NCBI GenBank assembly: GCA_944548615.1
Contig: OX155955.1
Coordinates: 2,248,340-2,312,339, forward strand
Length of the DNA stretch: 64,000 bases
Direction of reading: 5' to 3'
From: Micropterix aruncella
Lineage: Eukaryota; Arthropoda; Insecta; Lepidoptera; Micropterigidae
Under the pieces are notes generated by a model. That model was given only the letters and a program-made list of their open reading frames with translations, ran no database searches and had not been told where the DNA came from. The position numbers and the translations under genes were made by a program. Below are positions 38,487 to 49,170 of this stretch, piece by piece (within the stretch, counting starts at the first letter, position 1; the number at the start of each line of letters is the position of its first letter).

Positions 38487-38870
38487 CAACCAGGATCGGC
38501 TCCCGATGTGACTACTCTCTACGGTCAACAGCACAGACACACAATTTTGTATACGCATTTAATAAATGATAGCCCGTTCTAAATTCGACCATGACATGGC
38601 TGCTGCACCTAGGGTTGGCTCTCGACGAGAGTACTCCTCAACGGTCAACAGCACAGAAACGATTTTTTGGATACGCATTCAATGATAATAGCCCGTTCTA
38701 AGTTTCACCGCGACAAGGCTGGTGCACCCAGGGTTGGCTTCCAACGAGGGGACTCCTCAACGGTCAACAGCACCAACACGAAATTCTGTATAGCATTCAA
38801 TTATGATTCTGTATAGCGTTCATGTCATGTGCATCCACTATGACATGTCTGCTGCGCTTTATAAACGCTT
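38487..38870. repeat. tandem repeat, ~120-bp period, 3 units
   Basis: ACGGTCAACAGCAC recurs at 38521, 38641 and 38760. Each unit also has AGGGTTGGC-like, CGACGAG-like and GATAGCCCGTTCTAA-like blocks. The units differ by substitutions, so the array is moderately old. Confidence 0.88.
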
Positions 38871-38968
38871 GTTTTTAAAAATGTGTTTTAACTATTAGCT
38901 TATTCTCACAAGACACAGCAACAATTATGTAAAAATGATGTATTACTTTGAAAGAAAAAAACACATTT

Positions 38969-39049
38969 TGCTAAAAAATGGATTTTACCTGCTAAAAAAT
39001 GGATTTTACCTGCTAAAAAATGGATTTTACCTGCTAAAAAATGGATTTT
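38969..39049 (+). repeat. 21-bp minisatellite, ~4 units
   Basis: CTGCTAAAAAATGGATTTTA repeats with a 21-bp period four times, nearly identically. In one frame it would encode the heptad LLKNGFY repeatedly. An open frame continues from 39041 to 39475 (144 residues) with no recognised domain; I do not call it a gene. Confidence 0.9.
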
Positions 39050-40740
39050 GTATCGTTTTATGGACATTTATTTTCTTTAATGTCTGCTGCTCCGAGAAAA
39101 GTAGTAACCATTGCCGACGATTTGAAGAGCCACGGGAGTAGTTTCCGTACTACACTTATAACAAATTACTGTTCCCCGAAGAGTAGCGGTAGACAGGCAG
39201 GTGATATGGATGAAGAGTCTCCTCCTAATAGGATTAGTCGTGACAACGCCTTACTTTCCCAATTTGTGCGCTCCTTTCATTCGGGCTGCCGTCTTCCGCT
39301 TTGGCGCATTCGCCGTGCCCCGCGCGTAGGGATGAAATCCCGCAATATTACGGGATCCCGGGATGAAGGACGCGAACATTTTTCGACATCACTCTTGCAA
39401 CAAAACTTTGTTTATTTATCCTATAAGCTTCGTATATTGTCTAAGAAATTGGAAAATTCCCAGAAAACAATATAAATATAGCTGGAAAACATCACGCTAA
39501 CTTTCCACTTAAACAAGACAATAATTGTTAAAAGTCTCGTATTGATACTCACAGATGAGACGAAAGACTAAAGCTCAAGAACTGATATGAGACGAGACTT
39601 TATACCTTTTTAAATCTACTTATAGGTATTGCAAAAAAAAAATACGTACAAAAATATGTATAAGAACATGATTGTCTACAAAAAGTTGAATGAAAAAAAA
39701 AACGCATTTACCTAACAAGAAAGTCAAAAATACCAATTTGTTTGACCAATTTTTTTCCAGATTTCCAAAGTTCAAATTTGTTGAGTACCAGTTTTCAAAA
39801 GTCCAAATTTGTTGAGTACGAGAATATTTAAATAGGACATCTTTATTAGTTAACGTATGTATCTTAAAAATAATTATCTTAAAGATCTAATTTATCTTTA
39901 TTCGCGATTTTATGGTAAGTACTATAATTTTCACAAAACATGCATTTTGTGTAAAATTTAAAAAGAAACCTTTAGATGCTTATATTTCGACGTAGTTGAC
40001 TTATGATGTAGATTCCTTTAAGTAGTTATAGTTTTGTTTATTCTACATCGTTTTTCTCACCTCGCAGCAATACTATCGAAATACCGGAATCCCGGTTATT
40101 CTACATTATTATTGTTTTTTTTCCATCGTTTTGTTTTGTTTATTTTATCTTTTCTTTACGATAAAAAACATGTTTGTTTGATAATATGTATGAATGTTTG
40201 CTAATCTGTATCTGACTTGTATACCAGTATACTAATAAAATGAATATGAATAGGAATATGAATAATATGATATTTTAATATTACAAAAAATACCGGTGTT
40301 AGAAATAGTTCCGATATTGCTCCCCTACTCGTAATCCGGGATCGTGTAATGACATCCCTAGCCGCCTCCAGCAGTCGCCGGTCTTGCCTTTTTGCCGGTA
40401 CGCTGACGGATCACCAGCATTGTGCACCGACAACGGCGACACACTCGACCGTGAAATTTCATTAAAATCCCGAAGCTGGGCTCTCGGAACCCCCACGATA
40501 CCTAATTATTTCCAGTCTTCTAGTGACACGCCCCACCGCGCCGCCGATCGACAGATCGGAAGACAACACGCTTCAGGAAGGTCTTGAGAAACCGTATTAG
40601 CTAGAAAAAGAGCAACAGATATTTCCCGACCAATATTTAAATCCATCAGGTCAGAAAACTAATATTGCTAAGCCAGTGCGATGCGTGAAAAAGAATGACA
40701 TGAGATGACTAAGAATGACATGGATGATTAAGTAATCGTC
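39050..40740. other. gene-free segment
   Basis: 39100-39370 and 40320-40590 are GC-balanced; 39480-40290 is AT-rich. The reading frames in the GC-balanced parts have no recognised content. Confidence 0.35.
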
Positions 40741-40750
40741 CGCGCGAAAG

Positions 40751-40871
40751 CTCCGAGGAATCGGGCACTGTAGTACTCTCTCAGTACTAGTACTGGGAGA
40801 GTGCGGGGTATGAAATGACGGCTGGTGGCGGTGTACAACCGCCCGCTTCCTCAACCCTCGATTCCTCAGAG
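40751..40871. repeat. nested inverted repeats
   Basis: CTCCGAGGAATCG at 40751 pairs with CGATTCCTCAGAG ending near 40871. Inside is a 28-bp near-perfect palindrome at 40775-40802 (ACTCTCTCAGTACTAGTACT and on; one mismatch pair). It lies just upstream of a double TATA sequence. Confidence 0.7.
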
Positions 40872-40887
40872 TTAACAAGCGGACTGC

Positions 40888-40908
40888 ATATAAAAGTATA
40901 AAAGGGGC
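40888..40908 (+). promoter_or_regulatory. double TATA-box-like sequence
   Basis: ATATAAAAG (40888-40896) and TATAAAAGGGGC (40897-40908) are tandem matches to a strong core promoter, preceded by hairpin-rich GC-balanced DNA. A start site would be expected near 40920-40930. No downstream gene is recognised, so it may be a decayed LTR or transposon promoter. Confidence 0.35.
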
Positions 40909-41005
40909 TAAGCGGCGGATTTCTGAGTGCATACTTTTGTGTTAATTCATTACGAAAACGATTTAGATATTTTTAAAGTTATTTTAACATTATGATGACA
41001 ACTCC

Positions 41006-41128
41006 ATTTTTTGATTAATAGAGTTTTAACGAAATTCCTTGTAATTCAACAAAATTACGATTGAAACATCGTTATTCTGTATAAAACCCTAATAACAAAA
41101 TCGTAAGGTAAGAACCAATCCAATATAT
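41006..41128 (+). repeat. paralogous empty site of the Helitron
   Basis: ATTCCTTGTAATTCAACAAA, GAAACATCGTTATTCTGTAT and AAAACC with AATAACAAA match, in order and without interruption, the left (21545-21610) and right (22351-22430) flanks of the Helitron. The Helitron sits exactly at the GTTA/TTCT junction. The flanking sequence is therefore itself an older dispersed repeat of unknown type. Confidence 0.9.
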
Positions 41129-41480
41129 TTCTCAGTGCGCCCTAACTGCCATATTTGGCCGGATTTCTCAATCCTCTAGTTTGATCGCAGGTTCTGAGTC
41201 ACTTCCGCGGCCTCTATCTGATATCAGCGGTAATTCAGTTCGAATTTATCGCGGACCGTGGCGCCCTTTGCCCGCCTTTCGAAAGGGATCAGGGGGATAA
41301 CTAACGTGTCGTTCCAAGAGTAGTTGAAAACCAGGTCAACTACTACCCCCGCTTCTTAGAAATGTATTCCAGAACCACCGGTTATTCGCCGGAGTTCACC
41401 GTCGATTGACTAACGCCGCATGATGCGCAAACCGCCCAGCAGAGCCCCAGAAGATCTGATCCCATATCTACGACGCAGTA
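41129..41480 (+). mobile_element. family C, middle and 3' fragment
   Basis: TCACTTCCGCGGCCTCTA, CGGACCGTGGCGCCCTTTGC, ACCAGGTCAACTACTACCCC and GATGCGCAAACCGCCCAGCA align with family C copies. The 5' third and the last ~150 bases are missing. It begins right after the Helitron empty-site repeat. Confidence 0.7.
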
Positions 41481-41974
41481 GTTAAAGATGCTGGCAAGTT
41501 GTAATGAACATTATCCAAGCGCGAACTGATACCGGAAAAGTTAGTGGCATTTCTACTCCAGACACCACGTATATCATTATCACTTCAATCGCAGTTATAT
41601 AGCGTTTATACAACTAGGAAAAAAGTCGCCATTGTCGATTTGAATCGCCTGCATCTGCCCGTGTCAAAGAAGAAGCCATCGACCGCTGTCTATTTCAATT
41701 CTATTGACCAATTGTGGTTTGCGGTTAGTCCGGTAGCTCGACGGGATATTTTGTGAAAACAAGACCAGCGGGCGACGGTCGGGACCACCCTAAAAGTTTC
41801 GCCTTGGCCCCATACAACCCTCGGGCGGCTGCAACGGTACAGCCGACCGCAACTTTACACCATCCGGCACAAATAAAACGAATGATCGACCGTGCAACAA
41901 AGCAGGGTTAACTTTAAAGAGAATACAGTCGATGTAATACACATTCGGAAAATCGACTATAAAATCAAAATTGT
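41481..41974. other. gene-free segment
   Basis: Balanced composition, no recognised gene; a 70-residue plus frame at 41544 lacks recognisable features. Confidence 0.35.
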
Positions 41975-42465
41975 TGTAGTATGAGGGTCATATGAAAAGT
42001 ATACGGCCTTTTTAAGAAAAACAAATATCTAGAAGCAAAACAAAATTTATTTCTTGGCGTAGTGTCCCTGCTACTCGATAGATTTGGTCCAAAGTTTCTC
42101 TCTTGCCTTTTAAACCGTCAGAAGAAATGATTGTCTAAACCTAAAAAATAGTAGTTTACAGCGTTTTTTGACTTATATCCCCCCCCCCCCCCCGAGACAT
42201 TTTTTCAAAGTGTCGCTGGGAGTTAGATCTGTCGAATAGGGTGGGTGCAGAAGCAATTCAAACTCGCGCGACATTCCGTATGCGCTTTTTGATGTATGTA
42301 AAATCTTGTGCACCCGCTCAAATAATATTCCACAAGCCTCATCAATATCCATTACAGTCAATCGATGATCTTCCATCACAGTTTGATGCACTAAATCAAC
42401 TATTTCGTCAGATGTAGCGGTTTTCGGGCGCCCGGAACGTTCATCGTCTAAAATGCTCGTACGAA
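41975..42465 (-). pseudogene. mariner transposase remnant, internally deleted
   Basis: On the minus strand the frame reads SILDDERSGRPKTATSDEIV, then VMEDHRLTVMDIDEACGI and RVHKIL (the helix-turn-helix region of mariner transposases), and jumps to HPPYSTDLTPSD, the block holding the third catalytic Asp. Everything between, including the first two catalytic Asp residues, is deleted. Directly after it a run of 15 C (42179-42193; Gly codons on this strand) breaks the frame. Beyond that GGCAAGAGAGAAACTTTGGA to about 41975 resembles the mariner C-terminus and 3' end (AAGGCCGTATACTTTTCATA). Non-functional. Confidence 0.8.
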
Positions 42466-44559
42466 CAAGGAATTTTATATGCGATACTCAATTTTCTCCA
42501 TTGTTGACAGACAATGTCAGCTGACAACTTTGGAAGAGTGCCATAGACAAAATAAAGATCAGATTGACTTGATTTTTTTACGGTTTACATATGTCAAGGC
42601 CATCTATTGAACAGCAAAAGATTTTTTTTCTACAGCTACGTAATATCAATGAGGCCGGAAACATTTCAAATGACTGACAAATGAGAATGATGTTTATTTT
42701 TTGTTCAATTTTAATGCCCGATTTAACATTGAAATTGCGTTTTTTTAAGGAAGACAATTAAGGGCATTTTAGTTTAAATAATTTAATGAACTAATGTCCA
42801 CCATTAAACGGGTTAGTCCCAGTTAAGTGACAGAATCAAATAAGCAGGAGTTTAAGATTCAGCCATTCGGTTCCTTTCATACTTGTAGCCAAAATCAACG
42901 TTATATATAAATTACTTCTTAATAAATAAATAAATAAATCTTTAGGGGCCGCCCCATGCAAACCCGAAACACCACTTACAACGAATTATATTACTTTAAT
43001 CATAAACGGATAGGTAAATAAAAATCTTAACTTTTTTCTGATTGAAGTCTCATTTTTTTGAACTCCTTAATAATATTAGAATTACTTGAGGCGGAAATCA
43101 GGGGAAATATTAAAAAATATATTTTTTGCTGGAACCATATTCTCACCTATTTTAACATTTGCCGTCAAACGTAGCATATTAAACCTGAAAGACAATAAGT
43201 TGAAGGACGTTTTAAATCAATTAAAAACCTTTCAGGTTGCACAAATATTCATTAAAATACATCGAAATTTAATTATTTGAATTTAACTTTATAAATTGAA
43301 TTTACCGAAGAACTCTCTTAGATTGTTTATGGCCTTACTGACTTAGAAATTGGCACAGGGATATGTTATTTTAAAAATCAAAACCTCAAAAATTATAAAC
43401 CGACATCAAATTAAATCAAAAATAATGATTACGTGATATTAAATTAAATAATAAATCATATTAAATTAAAATTTTCCTATAAACTAGCCTGCCACTTGCA
43501 CCGATAGTTTTTTAAAGTATAAAAAATGTTTTTTTTCATATATATTATTGTATAATTATATTATTATATACATACATATTACAAATATCTGATACAATAT
43601 ATTAAAATATGTGGTTATAATAATAAATAATAATATTCTTTTCAAAGAATTAAATCATTGCGTTATTTAGAAAAAATACTTATTTTTTAGAATTGTTTGG
43701 ATATATTCCAAAGGTTTACTGTAATTTTAAATATGTTTAGATTGATAGCATTTTTGATTTTGGTGCCTGAAATATGAATTTTTTTTTGGATGATACCAAG
43801 TATGGTATATAGAAACCATTTTGGACGGTTTTTATGGATATTTCGCCGCGTATTGTCTTATAATATATCGAAGATTATTAAATAAAAACTTCATCACATG
43901 AAAATTAAAGCCTTTCTCTAACTACTCGTATAATATTTAATTTTATAGTTGAAACGTTTGTAATTGTGTTGATTAGGCGCTCCGCTCAAGCATAAAACCA
44001 CTGATAATAATAACAATCATGTAGTTTATTAAAGTAAAATATTATTATAAAGTCAGAGAATTTTCCCGTGAAAACGAAACGTTCAGAATTTCTGGTGCGC
44101 GGTCGCGTAACACATCGACTGTATTCCCCTTAAAAGATTTTAAGGTCGAAAATTCATTGAGCATTGTGATAAACGTCACATTCGTAAAACGCGATTGAAA
44201 AGTATGGAGAGAGGTAAATTTGAATGCTGGCCGCGACTGAATTTATGCGGCTTGTGCTGGTTGTTGTAAGAAATTTAATGCAATGAGTGTTTTGGGCGAG
44301 CGATTGGCAGTAGTTGACAACCATTCTGTGCCTGAGACTAAGAGGTAAACTGTTTTAAGTCACAATTTGCAAAAATGCGCCGAAAACCAAAAAATAAAAC
44401 TAGTGTTTGCTATAGCTATCTTTTATTGGATACCAAATTTAAATATTATATCCACTGTTATTTTATGTTATTTTGTTTTATTTAGGAAACAAACAGTTAC
44501 AATATGTGCTCATATCAATATATTACAAGTGACAATAATCGTATGAAGTTTCATGTGGA
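42466..44559. other. AT-rich gene-free segment
   Basis: AAATAAATAAATAAATAAAT near 42920-42940 followed by CTTTAGGGGCCGCCCC may be the antisense tail of a retroelement. The rest, including 43480-43640, is low-complexity AT. The 64-residue frame at 43086 is not supported. Confidence 0.45.
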
Positions 44560-44800
44560 AGTTATTAAAACTTTTCGTAATTCCATTTTAAAAATTTGCT
44601 TACTCTAAATATGATATTTTAAGGCGGAGTTTGTTTGAGTGAGAAAAAATATATTTTGTCTATAAACCTATCTATAAATATATTTTGTCTAAAATATATA
44701 TGAATTTGAAAAAAAAATAAAAACCTCAGAAAAAATATCTCATTTACACAAAAACATGCCATTGATCGTTTTTTTCCGGTGACCCTTCGTACATAAAAAA
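44560..44800. repeat. dispersed repeat H, copy 1
   Basis: AATTCCATTTTAAAAATTTG, GGCGGAGTTTGTTTGAG and AAATATATTTTGTCTATAAA are similar in order to 46580-46680. GATCGTTTTTTTCCGGT near its end corresponds to the terminal sequence of the other copy. Confidence 0.55.
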
Positions 44801-46348
44801 ATGTGTACGCCTAAAAGGCAGGTGATGCAGCACTGAATAAATGTAAAACTCTATGACACTACACCACAATCAGAATAAAATAAATTAAATTTAATTGAAA
44901 TTAATTATGTTTCCAATAGTTTAACAAACCAAAATTACGCGAACTAAATAAATTTATTTAAATTTAAGAAAAAGAAGGTTTGTTTAAAATAATTATATAT
45001 ATTAAAAATAAGTCAAGTTAAATAAAAATGTGAGCTTCTACTTTAGGTAATTTATATAATTTACTAAGCGCCGGAAAAAAGGTATAGGAGTGAACGGGGG
45101 GTGGATTAAAATAATAAATTATATGAAGAGTAGGGTAATTGGTTAGCTTATATGTGTGCCAAATGTATATTATAATATTTACCTACATATAATACAGTAA
45201 TTAATACATGTATTATGCATAATAATAAGAATTATTAAACAAGATTATAATATAATGTAGAATTAAAATAAATATACTTCATAATATAAATAATTATATG
45301 GTATAAGTAACCAATATAATATATAATATTATATGCATGAGAGTATATATCTGAGATAATAGTTATATTAATAAGAATATAATAGATAATCAATATACAT
45401 AGATAATCATTTTACTTAAAACTGTTCACTAGTTTGCAGTATTTTAATAATAGCTCATTTAAATGCACTAATGAAAGTTGCAAATACATATACGTCGGAA
45501 AAAATGTAATTGTTAAAGTGCAGGACCTATAATATAAGAAGGTAATGCGTTTTTTATACAGGAAACAGAGGCATCAGAGATCTACGATATTGCAGTGACA
45601 GCATGTTGGTGTTCTAAGGGATTCGGCATACGAGAAAGGATGCTTTGCGAGATTGATTAAACGTTTCACAAATTTCCTTCGACCGATTCTTGGATTATAA
45701 TACAGTAAATGTAATACAGTCCCTTCACCCTTTATTAGACCCTCCGTACATTTTAGTAAAATTTTACATTTTATACAACTATCACCTACAATTGATAAAT
45801 AATATCCATCTCAAAAACCACTAGTTGTCGATCGATGGGGTGTCGCAGCGCGGGTGGTCTCCAGTCGCGTTGGAAGGATTTCGATCCGAGGAGGGCCGCC
45901 CGGAACGAAAGCGAATCAAAGCAAAAGGGACTAATATGGATCGCAACGGAACCGCCGTACCCCATGTAAATTGTGAGGATACTTCGAGAAATCCGCACGC
46001 CATTCGCGACCTTACGGAATTCAGATTGGTCATCGACACTGGGCCACCCGCGCTTCCTCTTTTGAAAATTAAGAGGTCACCTATCTTTTTTTATCGATGT
46101 GTGGTTTTCGTGCATTTTACAGAGGTTTATTTCACAGCCGAAAGTAAAGGCTGTGTTTTTTCGACGGATTCGCCGTAAACGAGTGCACACAGAGCTAGAG
46201 TGCAAGGAAGAACCCATTTCAATATTAGCTCTACCGAGAAGGGATCGAGGTTAAAAGCTTTACCAAAAAGCAAAGACGCGTCTTTGTTTGTTGATTTTGC
46301 GCACAAAAAAAAAACGCCTGGAACTGCCGTACCTAAGAAGAACTGCCG
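44801..46348. other. AT-rich gene-free segment
   Basis: 44870-45420 is extremely AT-rich and low complexity. 45790-46180 is GC-balanced and carries overlapping frames on both strands (up to 117 residues) with no recognised domain. Confidence 0.4.
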
Positions 46349-46370
46349 TGCCTAGGTATATACCTAGGCA
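46349..46370. repeat. 22-bp perfect palindrome
   Basis: TGCCTAGGTATATACCTAGG plus CA reads the same on both strands. Just upstream GAACTGCCGT occurs twice in tandem. Confidence 0.85.
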
Positions 46371-46539
46371 AAATAAATAATCCGTAGAGTACAGTCGTTT
46401 TTAGAAGACTATTTTAGCATTAAATTGGAAATATTTAGAAAAATATTTTTTTTATTGTTTTTATACTGCCTTTTCATTAAAAAAAACTACACAAAATTTA
46501 TTTGAGCGGAAATCTTGTGTAACTAAAGACCTCACTAAC

Positions 46540-46745
46540 AAATGAAGGGTTACGGAAAAAACGATCAAAGACAAATAAAACAATATTTGATAATTCCATT
46601 GTAAAAATTACTATCCTAAAATGGACCATTTAGGCAGGGTTTGTTCGAGATTGAACAAAATATATTTGGTTTGTAAACCCCATAAAAAAGTTTCTCATCC
46701 TTAAAAGTCAAATTGACTTTGATCGTTCTTTTCTGTAAATTCAAT
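46540..46745. mobile_element. small TIR element, repeat H copy 2
   Basis: TTACGGAAAAAACGATCAAAG on the left and CTTTGATCGTTCTTTTCTGT on the right are inverted repeats around ~150 bases that include AATTCCATTGTAAAAATTAC and GGCAGGGTTTGTTCGAG, similar to 44560-44680. A MITE-like structure without coding content. Confidence 0.5.
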
Positions 46746-46914
46746 TGGTTATCAAATGCGGTTAGTCCGGTAGCGAACCGGAAGAGAATAGTGTAACTCA
46801 TTGGACATTTAGTGTCGCCCATGACTTGGCTTGAGCCACTGCTTAAGTAAGGTTGGCTCGACTATAGAATGAAAACAGGTACATAAGCATTACTTAAGTA
46901 CGAGTCATCATCCA

Positions 46915-47081
46915 CTATATGCCGCATAGATCCGGCTGAATTTGAGCGATGGACTGGGCTATGTTGACTTTGGGGGCATCGGTAGATTGCGGCTTATTGG
47001 CATAAATCTGCGACTTCAAAAGACCCTGCAGGAAAAAGTCTAGCGGTGTCAAATCGCACGATCTTAGTAGCCAATTCCTAT
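46915..47081 (-). pseudogene. Tc1/mariner-type transposase C-terminal fragment
   Basis: On the minus strand NWLLRSCDLTPLDFFLQGLL, then KSQIYANKPQSTDAPKVNIA, matches the C-terminal catalytic block (RS-DLTPLDFFLWG) of a widespread insect transposase family of the IS630/Tc1/mariner superfamily (family knowledge). It ends at a stop at 46915-46917. The frame continues across the family C insertion: 47692-47721 on the minus strand encodes ISRGSDVDWP, the residues that normally precede this block. So this was one gene, interrupted by family C. No N-terminal domains are seen upstream. Confidence 0.75.
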
Positions 47082-47690
47082 GGTAGCTAATGGTTTCGTG
47101 CAGCTTGGGCCATAAGATGCACTGTGCTCTCAGATCGGTCCAACTCACGATTCAACTCCTATTCAGAAACCTCATATTACCCCGGGTAAGTCATTCGCGT
47201 CTCAGGCCTCACGGCTGGTGGATCAATTTCTCCTGGGATTGCCTCCCGGCGCTACTGACGCACTGAAAGAGTCTGCAAACTATGAAAATATACTGTCTCG
47301 TAAGCACCGGGGGTGGATGTTGAAACCTGTCGCCAACCACTCTTGAAATGACCAAATGACTTGATCCTGAATTCACCGCTGAATATACGGCAGGTAGAGG
47401 CCGCACAAGCGACTTCGGATCAGTAACCAGTTGGGAGGTTGGAGGTATCCTGATGGTTAATTCCAGACTGAGATATCCTTGCAAAACTGGTAGCCAGGGA
47501 GCGAGGCGGTCCGCTGGGTTATCTTCCTAGTGCGTCACCGTAAAGCGTTGGACTCTGGCCGGTTCGTGGCTTTTCTGAACAATAGGTTTGTACTGTCCCA
47601 AAATCTTCTACGTTCACCTCATGGGAGACAGAATGATCGCATATCTGTAAAAGTTCTGAGGTGACGGGTTCGCCCGTTGTAGTTGACAAG
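47082..47690 (-). mobile_element. family C element inserted in a transposase gene
   Basis: On the minus strand it begins TTGTCAACTACAACGGGCGA and ends AAGCTGCACGAAACCATTAG with CTACC, like 28590-29290. On the plus strand TAGCCAATTCCTA (47069-47081) and TGGCCAATCCAC (47692-47703) flank it, a diverged target duplication of the codons for Asp/Asn-Trp-Pro/Leu. Length about 609 bp. No conserved frame. Confidence 0.82.
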
Positions 47691-47722
47691 TTGGCCAATC
47701 CACGTCACTTCCACGAGAAATA

Positions 47723-48740
47723 GCCATGCACTAAAGACGTGTAACTTGCAATGGTGATTTGACAGTGACTGAATAATAAACAATAGATTAGACAAACGCG
47801 GCCAAAACAACATGGCCGCCAGAGACTGTCAACATCGACCCGCCCTTATTCGAAACTGGGACGCATCGTGGTGCAAATGGCACCCCCAGTCACGATGCAT
47901 TTAAAAGTGTGTATTGGAAGGGCAATCTTGCGTCTAGGTCGACTATTGAGTCGGTTTTGTGTTAGTTTAGTGCGTCGATAAACATTGCAAGAGGCCGATG
48001 TTAACATAACCCCGTTACACAAGGATTCTCGCCGACCGAACGACGGGCCACTCGCTGTTATTACCGCGCGCTGCGTTCGCTCTACAAGTAGACCAAGGCT
48101 TGATAACGATTATCACAATACTCTCCGAATGGACATTCCCTTTGTTGAACCGCTCATCGACTTTTTAGGCGGTTGCGCTTTGTGCCACTTTGTTTTGTGG
48201 GCGATCTGTAAAAGCACACACCGAACATAATATTTTATTTATTTAATTTTGACTACTATTGTTTTATTATTATATGACATTTTATTTTATATGACATGAT
48301 AATTTATTTTCCGTATTTTATTTCAAATATTGCTTAATGTGATTATTAGTTGTAATTTGTAAAGGTTATGGTATTAAAAATGTTTTTTATTCGAATATAT
48401 ATACCTACATATTATAAATACCTTGCTCCGAGATGAAAGAATATTTTAGTAAAACACTTCGATATATCAGGACTGACAAAGGTGGTTTTTTAAAAATGGC
48501 TCATTCAGTGCTTAATTAGTACATGCAGAACGAAAACTGAATATATCCCCCATAACATTTCAAAAATAACACATTTACACATACACACATAATGTATATA
48601 ACCTCACACAGAAGAGCGAATTCAGATTTATATTTTTATTACATAATATTTTACATTTGTTTTTTTTACAACCTTTATTATTTAATGGTTTTTTTTTTTT
48701 GTGATTATTTGACGTTTTATCTATTTTTATTTATTTAAAA
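47723..48740. other. gene-free segment
   Basis: 47723-48230 is balanced in composition, with a plus-strand frame at 47985-48230 of no recognised content; 48240-48740 is AT-rich. No further transposase sequence was recognised upstream of the fragment at 47692-47721. Confidence 0.35.
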
Positions 48741-48765
48741 TCGAAGACTATCGCGGTTGTTTGAC

Positions 48766-48842
48766 ATTATAAATAGGATAGAAAACGAATTTACCGCGTG
48801 AAATTTGTACGCGGTAAATTCGTTTTCTATCCTATTTATAAT
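48766..48842. repeat. perfect 33-bp inverted repeat (collapsed family F element)
   Basis: Arms 48766-48798 and 48810-48842 are exact reverse complements (ATTATAAATAGGATAGAAAA, then CGAATTTACCGCG) around an 11-base loop TGAAATTTGTA. The arms and the outer TTGACATTATAAATAGGATA match the termini of the 16131-16297 element, but the middle has gone. Left-flank sequence to about 48740 is also shared with 16298-16335. Confidence 0.9.
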
Positions 48843-48893
48843 TTTATTTATTTCTTTATTTTTATTTTCAATTATTATTTTTGATTATTTTGT

Positions 48894-49170
48894 TTGAACC
48901 CTATAGGAAACATTTTTTCGCACAATTTCATTTCATCTTTCTTACCATTGTCTACGCCTAAAAAACACATAGCAAACGTCCATGCGAATAGTGATTTTCA
49001 TCATCGCAATACGAGGCACAAATGTGATCTAATAAACCACTGTCGTCTTAGCAAAGTGCAAAGTGCATTTTTTAAAATATTTTTTTTATGTGGATACTTA
49101 TTTTTTTTTCTTATATATTGTGACACGATTGCTGTTTTCCCCGATAAATTCGCATTGCACTTTAAGTAAA
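48894..49170 (+). mobile_element. LINE ORF2 C-terminal fragment, third copy
   Basis: Plus-strand frame with HHRNTRHKCDLINHCRLSKV, then QSAFFK, matches the conserved C-terminal HxxNTRxK...RLSK block of LINE ORF2 proteins. It belongs to a different subfamily from the copies at 20905 and 23480 (different residues around the motif). The frame continues into AT-rich DNA and stops at 49167-49169. No RT domain; a 5'-truncated remnant. Confidence 0.65.

Noticed and set aside
45825..46178. 117-residue plus-strand frame
   Set aside because: Opposite-strand frames overlap over most of the length and no domain is visible.
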